In this document: positions 49,641 to 55,310 of the stretch, in pieces
How the letters are laid out: every line of letters begins with the position of its first letter
Position numbering within the stretch: the stretch's first letter is position 1
Assembly: GCA_035710745.1 (NCBI GenBank)
Contig: DASTCX010000035.1
Span: 94,891-150,200 of the forward strand
Direction of reading: 5' to 3'
Length of the DNA: 55,310 nt
From: Candidatus Eremiobacteraceae bacterium
GTDB lineage: Bacteria > Vulcanimicrobiota > Vulcanimicrobiia > Eremiobacterales > Eremiobacteraceae
Made by a program: the position numbers and the translations under genes
The notes under the pieces: generated by a model
What the model saw: only the letters and a program-made list of their open reading frames with translations
What the model was told of the DNA's origin: nothing
Databases searched by the model: none

Positions 49641-49673
49641 GATCACTTCCGGCGAGAGTGCTTTAGCCGCGGC

Positions 49674-50447
49674 CTAGAACATGCGCGTTCCGGTGAACGC
49701 CATGACGACCGCAGTGGCGGGCCGCACGATCTTCTCAGGCAAGATGCCGCACAGACGGCTGCCGATGATGACGCCTGGTATCGAACCGAAGAGCAAGCTG
49801 ACCGTCATCGGCCAGTTGATGCTGCCGAGCGCCCAGTGGCCAGCCGCAGCGATCGGCACGATGATAGCGGCGAACGCGACGTCCGACCCGACGAGCTCTT
49901 GGATCCGCATGCGCGGCAGGATGAGGCACATGAGCGTCATCGTGATCGAGCCGGCGCCGATCGAGGTCAAGCTGACGAGGAAGCCGACGACGAGACCCGT
50001 CGCCAGGATCCACGGCGCCTTCGGCCGGAGCGGCACCCAGTTCTTGCCCTTATCGCGCCTCGATTGGATGTACTGGCCGCCGACGATGAGCGCGGCGACG
50101 ATGAAGAGCAGCACGCCGAGCCCGTGTTTCAGGTTCGAGTTCAGCACGTCGAGCGGCACGAGTTGCTTGACGAAGCCGAGCAGGAAGACGCCGGCGAGCG
50201 CGCCCGGCACGCCGCCGATCGCGAGCAGGAGAACGAGCTTCCAGCGGATCGTCTGCTGGCGCCAGTGGACGATCATGCCGACGATCTTCGTCGGAACGCT
50301 ATACGCGAGGTCGGTTCCGACCGCGATGAGCGGCTGGACGCCGAGCATGAGCACGAGCACGGGCAGCATGAGGGCGCTGCCGCCGACTCCGGAGAACCCG
50401 ACCGCAGTGCCGACGAGGAGCCCCGCGAGGGCGATATGCCAATCCAT
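49674..50447 (-). CDS. TauE/SafE-family permease (copy 2)
   Basis: 257 residues, similar to copy 1 at well over half of all positions and identical over the N-terminal MDWHIALAGLLVGTAVGFSG. The internal repeat of two halves (each with a G-rich G-x-G-G-S/G-A-G-S motif) is as in other TSUP permeases. GGAG lies five bases before the ATG. The pair lies on one strand, 33 bases apart, so both are probably expressed together and may have different substrates or dose. Confidence 0.9.
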   Translation of the reverse strand: MDWHIALAGLLVGTAVGFSGVGGSALMLPVLVLMLGVQPLIAVGTDLAYSVPTKIVGMIVHWRQQTIRWKLVLLLAIGGVPGALAGVFLLGFVKQLVPLDVLNSNLKHGLGVLLFIVAALIVGGQYIQSRRDKGKNWVPLRPKAPWILATGLVVGFLVSLTSIGAGSITMTLMCLILPRMRIQELVGSDVAFAAIIVPIAAAGHWALGSINWPMTVSLLFGSIPGVIIGSRLCGILPEKIVRPATAVVMAFTGTRMF

Positions 50448-50613
50448 AGCGACTCCGTAGGGATTTAGGTGAGAATGCTCACTAGCCTATCGTATCGTCG
50501 CCCCCACGTACAGTGACGACGGTCCGGAATTGGCGTCGCACGCCCCTAAAACCCGGAGCCGGAAGTCCCCCATTAATTCTATAGGGAATAAGGTCTTCCC
50601 GCAGCGCGGGCGG

Positions 50614-51006
50614 CTACCCGCCTTCTTCGTGAAGGTAGCAGAGCTCGAGCTTATTCCCGTCCGGGTCGTCGAAGAAACTCGCATAGTAGCGCGGCGTGTA
50701 GACGATCGGCCCGTCCACGTCGACGGCGCCGGCCTTGGCGGCGACCGCCGTCACGCGGTCGACTTCTTCCTTCGACGAGCAGCGGAACGCAAGGCGGTTC
50801 TCGTTGGGCCTGTGGTCAGGATCCACTTCGAAGCCGAAAAAGTCGCCGTTGCGATCGTCTCCAGGCCTGCGCCATGTCGGCCATTCGTCGCCCGCTTTGC
50901 GCGCCTCGAGTTCGAAGCCGAAGCTGCGCATGATTGGATCGTAAAACGCGACCGCGCGTTCGCGATCGCGGACGCGCAGGTCTATGTGGCTGTATAGCGG
51001 TTTCAT
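50614..51006 (-). CDS. VOC-superfamily (glyoxalase-like) protein
   Basis: The 130-residue protein has the VOC pattern with YSHIDLRVRDRERAVAFYDPIM at the N-terminus and ASFFDDPDGNKLELCYL at the C-terminus, with His and Glu residues at the usual metal positions. Substrate unknown. It is not closely related to the VOC gene at 43062. A CCCGC-AGC-GCGGG stem at 50598-50610 beyond its stop is a likely terminator. Confidence 0.87.
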   Translation of the reverse strand: MKPLYSHIDLRVRDRERAVAFYDPIMRSFGFELEARKAGDEWPTWRRPGDDRNGDFFGFEVDPDHRPNENRLAFRCSSKEEVDRVTAVAAKAGAVDVDGPIVYTPRYYASFFDDPDGNKLELCYLHEEGG

Positions 51007-51073
51007 GCCGCCGCGGGTTCAACGGCGCGGCGCGCGACTCATTGAGCCTGCTTCGCGCCGATGCGCGACGCGA

Positions 51074-51313
51074 TCACGACACGTGAGCGAGGGTCCGGGG
51101 TTCGCTCGTCGCGAGCCCACCTTCGACGGCCTCCGTTTCGGCCTGAGTCCCGCGACGCCGCTTCGTCGCCGCCGTAGCGGCGGCGCAGCAGCGCCCGCAG
51201 GTGACGCGGCCTTCCCTTGCGTCGCGCGTCATGCAGATGATGCAGCGGCCGGTTTCGCGCGCCTTGATCCTGCGCTTGCGGCTCTGTTCGCGCCAGTAGT
51301 CCGAAATGTCCAT
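51074..51313 (-). CDS. Small zinc-binding protein, treble-clef-like
   Basis: ATG 51313, six bases after GGAGGT, gives 79 residues. Two Cys pairs, CIIC (residues 25-28) and CGRC (about 39-42), separated by a short basic turn, suggest a treble-clef or HNH-like zinc knuckle. The C-terminal half is Thr/Ala/Glu-rich. No family named. It is convergent with no gene and stands alone. Confidence 0.7.
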   Translation of the reverse strand: MDISDYWREQSRKRRIKARETGRCIICMTRDAREGRVTCGRCCAAATAATKRRRGTQAETEAVEGGLATSEPRTLAHVS

Positions 51314-51458
51314 GTGCAAACCTCCGACTCCAATTCAACCACGCCGTGATGCCCGCGCAAAGCCGGCCGGATATTGACCCGGTCACAGCGCGAGCCCCCT
51401 CTCATTTGGACGCGGCCATAGGAGTTCATCGTCCGGTCGGGCGTATCGTAGCCAAGTC

Positions 51459-52475
51459 ATGCCTGCGAGAAGCGACGGTCTCCTCAGATTGCTGCGCGAA
51501 CTCGATTCTGCCCGCACGATCACTCTCGCGCACGCTCGCGAGGTGTACGGAGGCGGCCTGTCGGCAGCGACGTGGAAGCGCGTCAAGAAACGTCTCGAGC
51601 GCGAGGGCTGCGCGCTGCGCTGGGATGCCAAAGAGAAGCGCTTTCACGTCGTCGATCCGATGTGGACGATCAAACCGGCGCCGTCATCGCAGGCGCGACT
51701 GCGCGACCGCGTGACGATGCTCCGCGCGAACGCCGCCGCGCTCGGCTCGCCGTACGTCGACGAACTGGCGCCGCTCTTCGAGCGTTGGGATGCGCAACTG
51801 GCAGGAGCGAGCGAGGGCGCCCCGCCGCCCGTCCACCGCCCGCAGCCGCGCGCCGATGACGCGTTCTACGAACGTCTCACGCAAGTCGAGTGCGCGCTGC
51901 GCGATCACCGTATGATCGCCTTCACGTATACGAACACGACCGGCGGCAAGCCGAAAGCGCGTCAGATCGAACCGTATGCGCTTCACGAAAATGTCGGGCG
52001 CTTCTACGTCTGGGGGCGCGAAAAAGTGCGCCAGGCTCCGAAGTTCTTCGCGGTCGACCTCATGCGCGACGTGACGCTCGAAGACGGATTCGAGCCCGAT
52101 CCGAAGCTCAGCCTTTCCGACGCGCTCGAACACAGCTTCGGCATGTACGTCGGTCAGCGTTCCAAGCCCATGCGCGTCGTCGTCGAGATCGACGCGATTC
52201 GCGCCGCATACGTCCGCGCACGCCGCTGGCCTGCAGAAGTCGCGAGCGAGGACGGCGAGGACGGGAAGCTGCGGATCACGTTCGCCGTCAACGATCCGCA
52301 AGAGGTCGTCTCGTGGGTGCTTGGCTTCGGCGGATCGGCGCGCGTGGTCAGCCCGGCGATCGCCGCCGACCTCGCGCGGCGCGCTGCCGAAGAGATGGCC
52401 GAGGCGCACGGGTGGTCGCGTCGCGCGGCAAAAGGCGATGGGATGATGGAGTTCGAGTGGCCGAAAGAATCGTGA
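51459..52475 (+). CDS. WYL-domain transcriptional regulator
   Basis: The 338-residue protein has an N-terminal winged-helix segment (about 8-60), a WYL domain around 150-220 (MIAFTYTNTTGGKPKARQIEPYALHENVGRFYVWG) and a C-terminal region that resembles the WCX extension. It belongs to the same broad group as the regulator at 44756 but is not a close copy. Its stop overlaps the GTG start of the frameshifted beta-barrel gene (GTGA), so the two may be coupled. Confidence 0.87.
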   Translation: MPARSDGLLRLLRELDSARTITLAHAREVYGGGLSAATWKRVKKRLEREGCALRWDAKEKRFHVVDPMWTIKPAPSSQARLRDRVTMLRANAAALGSPYVDELAPLFERWDAQLAGASEGAPPPVHRPQPRADDAFYERLTQVECALRDHRMIAFTYTNTTGGKPKARQIEPYALHENVGRFYVWGREKVRQAPKFFAVDLMRDVTLEDGFEPDPKLSLSDALEHSFGMYVGQRSKPMRVVVEIDAIRAAYVRARRWPAEVASEDGEDGKLRITFAVNDPQEVVSWVLGFGGSARVVSPAIAADLARRAAEEMAEAHGWSRRAAKGDGMMEFEWPKES

Positions 52476-54392
52476 ACGTCCGATATGCTGCATGTTTCGC
52501 ACTCGCTTGCGCGCTCGCGCTCTTCTTCTCTTCGGGCAGCGCTGCGAGCGCCGATGCAGCCGCTTCCCCTTCACCGCTGCCGACCGCCACAGCCGCATCT
52601 ACCTTCCAGATCCACGGCGATCTGAGAACGATCTTGCTGTCGCAAGGCGTGAGCGGTCCGGGCCTGACGCCGATCGAGGGACCGGGCTTCGTCAATGGTG
52701 CGCCTGCAGCGCCGGTGGTCACCATACGATCCTTTCTCCGCCGCGCCGCTCGTACCGGGCGACGTCGCGCAGGAACAGGTGTCGCTCGACGCGTCGTGGC
52801 ATCGGCGCACGTTTTCTTTGGAGGCGATCGGCGGGGTCGAAGCGCTCGACGGCGATCGCACGAACGAGGCGTATTGGGCCGAACCGATGCAGCCGCAGGA
52901 CGATCCGCATCTCGGCTCGACCGTCACCGGTTATGCCGTCGCGTTCCCGACGCACCCGGGAATCGATGACTATACCGGCGCGCGTGCGGGTCTGACGCAG
53001 ATCCGCGCTTCGTTCGAGCGCGCCGGCGTGTCGCTGCGGGCCGGCTGGTTCGATCTCGGTCAGACGCTTGCGTGCGTCTTCACGCCTCCGGCGACGACGA
53101 ACGCGCTTCCGTCATTGACTATGAAGACGCCCGAGAGCCTCGCGCCGAGCCCGTTCGCGCTCGATGCGTGGGATGCATCGCCCTCGACGCTGCCGCTGCG
53201 CGGATTCGATCTTGCGGGCGACGCCGGCGCCATCTCGCTCGAAGCGGCCGATGCGGCGCTGCCGGCGCTCCCGGGAACGCCTGCGCGGATGGAGACGCTG
53301 TTCGCCGGCCGCTCGTTCGCCGGCGGCGACGGCTGGATGGTGCAGTGGCTCCACGTCCACACCGGCGGCGACCCGATCCTGACCACGACGGATTTCGGCG
53401 CCCTTCCGACCATCGAACAAACCGGCCAAGGACCGTTTGCGTTGAGCGTGCTCGACGGGCAGCGCGAGACGATCACCGGTGCCGGCGCGAACTTCGAAAC
53501 ACCGCTCGGTCTTCACGCGACGATCGACGGCGCGTTCTCATCGTACCAGGCCGATCGGATCGACAACCGCGGCGTCGCGGTCGACGGGTTCGTCCACGCC
53601 GGATTATCGCATCGGCTCGGCGACGGGCGGGTCGGAGTCGACTTCTACCGCTTCGGACCGACGTATGCCACGATGATCCTACCGTACGGCGCGCCGGAGA
53701 ATATCTGGAGCGTTGCCTATTCGTGGCCCGGCCCATGGTTGAAATCGGATTTCCAGCTCGTCGACTCTTCGACCGCGGGCGTCAACCGTCAAGGTCCGCT
53801 CATCTCGTACAGCCGCGACGACGGCCGCAACCAGCTCTACGTCACGTGGGCGAGATTTCGCCAAATCAGCCCATTCACGGTTAGTGACGGCCGTGCGCTC
53901 GGCTTCGTCGAAGGCTTCTTCCTCATCCAAAGCGACCCGCTCGACGCGACGACCGGTTCGTTCCAGCGAGCCAACGTCTACGTCGGTCATGAACTCGGGC
54001 GCTTCGGCGACCTCGGACTAGACTTCTCCGACGACGACTTGCACCGGCCGTATGCCGGCGGCGAACGCCTCGACGCCGTCTCGTTCGACGCGCCTCAGTA
54101 CGTCGTATCGCTCACGAAGCGTGCGTCTTCTCATCTCGTCGCGGCCGCCGGCTTCGCATATTTCGGAACGCGCGGCTCCTGGGCCGGCGCCGGCCCTCCG
54201 AACGTCGATTTCGCGATGAAAGCCGCGTTCGCGGGCGCACAGATCGCGGAGCCGGACGGAGCGTTCATGGTCACGGCGCGTCGAAGTGTTTTCGGCGGCT
54301 CGCCATATTTCAGTCCGTCCTTCAATTTGCGCTACGGTTCGCCCGATTTTTTGGCGACGACCCTCTTCGTCGAACGGCGCCTGCCCTTTTAG
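52472..54392 (+). CDS. Outer-membrane beta-barrel protein with a frameshift near 52,720
   Basis: A GTG at 52472 starts a signal peptide (CFALACALALFFSSGSAASAD) and about 80 residues in one frame; from about 52,700 the reading continues one base further on, from 52695, for 565 residues to 54392. The second part has alternating beta-strands rich in Tyr, Gly, Asp and Phe and ends with an aromatic residue (RRLPF), as outer-membrane proteins do. A single extra base in the GTGGTC at 52712-52725 would explain the break. It may be a sequence error or a real inactivation. Confidence 0.7.
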
Positions 54393-54462
54393 GCGGCATG
54401 GCGTCCCAGTAAGGGCGCCGAACGGGTGAAACCGCGTTGCCGGCGACGGAGTATCTTCCGAT

Positions 54463-55140
54463 ATGTTTTACGACCCGACCTACTTCATCTTCATCGCCCC
54501 CGCTCTGCTCCTCGGTCTATGGGCGCAGACCCGGCTTCGCGGAACCTTCGCCCGCTACGCGCGCGTCCCGACGAGCAGCGGCGTCAACGGCCAGACGGCG
54601 GCGCAGATACTCATGCAGCAGGAGCAGTTGAAGATCGGCGTGCGAGGCACGCCGGGCGTGCTCACCGATTTCTACAACCCGGCGAACAAGACGATCAACC
54701 TGTCTCAGACGTCCGGACAGAACTCGATCGCATCGGTCGCCGTCGTCGCGCACGAGCTCGGCCACGCGGTGCAAGACCAGCAAGGCTACACGCCGATGCG
54801 GCTACGCGCCGCGATCGTGCCCGGCGTCCAGATAGGGGCGTGGGTCGGACCGCTCATGTTCATCGCCGGCTACTGGCTGCGATCGCCCGAGCTCATCTGG
54901 GTCGGCATCTTCCTCTTCGCGCTCACCGCGATCTTCGCGGTCGTGACGCTTCCGGTCGAGTTCAACGCGAGCCGGCGCGGCCTCGCGATGCTGCAGACGA
55001 GCGGTATCCTTTCGGCGCAAGAGATCCCCGCCGCCAAGCAAGTCCTCGACGCAGCGGCGCTCACCTACGTCGCTGCCGCCGCTCAGGCGGTCCTGACGCT
55101 TCTCTACTACCTCTCGCTCGTGAGCGGCCGCCGGCGCTGA
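54463..55140 (+). CDS. YugP-type zinc metallopeptidase (neutral zinc peptidase 2)
   Basis: The 225-residue membrane protein has the zinc site HELGH (97-101) inside an N-terminal membrane-linked domain and further helices near 120-165 and 205-220, the layout of YugP/Zn_peptidase_2. Its substrates are unknown; it may process membrane proteins. It follows the beta-barrel gene by 70 bases. A degraded copy of the repeat and an insertion sequence follow. Confidence 0.93.
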   Translation: MFYDPTYFIFIAPALLLGLWAQTRLRGTFARYARVPTSSGVNGQTAAQILMQQEQLKIGVRGTPGVLTDFYNPANKTINLSQTSGQNSIASVAVVAHELGHAVQDQQGYTPMRLRAAIVPGVQIGAWVGPLMFIAGYWLRSPELIWVGIFLFALTAIFAVVTLPVEFNASRRGLAMLQTSGILSAQEIPAAKQVLDAAALTYVAAAAQAVLTLLYYLSLVSGRRR

Positions 55141-55164
55141 CGAATTAATCATCGCGTTGGAAAA

Positions 55165-55185
55165 GCCGCGGCGGTCGAGCTAAAG
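55165..55185. repeat. Half of an intergenic repeat (copy 7), interrupted by an IS
   Basis: GCCGCGGCGGTCGAGCTAAAG matches the right half of the GGTCGAG-type repeat in reverse orientation. The expected partner, CTCGACCG, is missing, and the sequence switches to the IS end at 55186. Confidence 0.75.
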
Positions 55186-55310
55186 TGTAGGGTCTACACA
55201 GCTACGCTACACTTTGCGAGCCTGCGCGAGCTTGTGCAGGGGTGCCTTCCCGTTGAGCGCTTTGTGCGGTCGCTGGGTGTTGTAGAAGTTCGCGAAGTTG
55301 TAGATGATCG
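55186..55310 (-). mobile_element. End of an insertion sequence (IS481/IS3-like), partial
   Basis: The IS end begins TGTAGGGTCTACAC at 55186, with the transposase stop 21 bases inside it. The other end lies beyond the window, so the element length and target duplication cannot be seen. TG start and QRPH-type transposase both suit the IS481 family. Confidence 0.7.
55207..55310 (-). CDS. Transposase C-terminus (IS481/IS3-type DDE), partial
   Basis: The minus strand reads 33 residues before a stop at 55209-55207, ending NTQRPHKALNGKAPLHKLAQ then ARKV. The Y-N-x-Q-R-P-H-x-A-L motif is the signature of the DDE integrase core C-terminus in IS481 and IS3 families. The rest, including the catalytic Asp residues, is outside the window. 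Confidence 0.8.
   Translation of the reverse strand, partial: IIYNFANFYNTQRPHKALNGKAPLHKLAQARKV

Noticed and set aside
49029-50468. Plus-strand frame of 479 residues antisense to both permeases
   Set aside because: It spans two paralogous genes and encodes a highly charged repeat that simply mirrors the duplicated permeases.

Overview
The window is high-GC bacterial chromosome. TonB-dependent receptor sequences and an outer-membrane-type beta-barrel point to a diderm, while a sigma-B/RsbV/RsbU-W partner-switching system and the ribosome/fatty-acid gene order recall Terrabacteria. An uncultured-type diderm Terrabacteria lineage (for example the Eremiobacterota/WPS-2 group) would fit, but that is inference; no 16S gene is present.

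Region 1 (1-13,466, minus strand): a partial lipoprotein of unknown family, a ~610-base spacer, then a long housekeeping operon read from tRNA-Cys/recG towards rimM: recG, rsmD, coaD, a coiled-coil protein, a PDZ-Lon (YlbL-type) protease, DUF177, rpmF, fabH, fabD, fabG, acpP, ffh, rpsP, a KH protein and rimM. Many of these genes overlap by one to four bases. plsX and the usual fabF-rnc-smc-ftsY block are absent from this location.

Region 2 (13,522-19,067, mostly plus): a methyltransferase, moaA, and a tight operon of cupredoxin, metallophosphoesterase, ECF sigma factor and RskA-type anti-sigma factor. A DUF4397 lipoprotein downstream has an ECF-like promoter.

Region 3 (19,189-31,674): a general stress module (sigma-B-type factor, two STAS proteins, one 811-residue protein fusing an RsbU-like phosphatase to an RsbW-like kinase) and small stress-type proteins. 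Five promoters of the form GTT(T/A)nn-N13/14-GGGnAY/T lie before sigB, rsbV and three small genes. The region also holds a YihY protein, an NRAMP-related transporter and an NHEJ cassette (Ku, ATP-dependent ligase, LigD-type phosphoesterase/polymerase).

Region 4 (31,757-43,430, minus): a TonB-dependent receptor, a second ECF module with a DUF4349-fused anti-sigma factor, a cupin, two tandem His-rich lipoproteins, and an apparent operon of VOC protein, secreted protein, M61 peptidase, DinB and a TonB-receptor C-terminal remnant. A perfect 27-base dyad lies upstream of that operon.

Region 5 (43,559-55,310): a serine hydrolase divergent from a WYL regulator, a large BNR-repeat exoprotein, a candidate small RNA, duplicated TauE/SafE permeases, a second VOC protein, a second WYL regulator, a frameshifted beta-barrel gene, a YugP-type zinc peptidase, and the end of an insertion sequence.

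A short inverted-repeat family (core CGGTCGA, with flanks GGAG/GTAG and CCGCGGCC) recurs at seven intergenic sites. The IS at the right edge has landed inside one copy.
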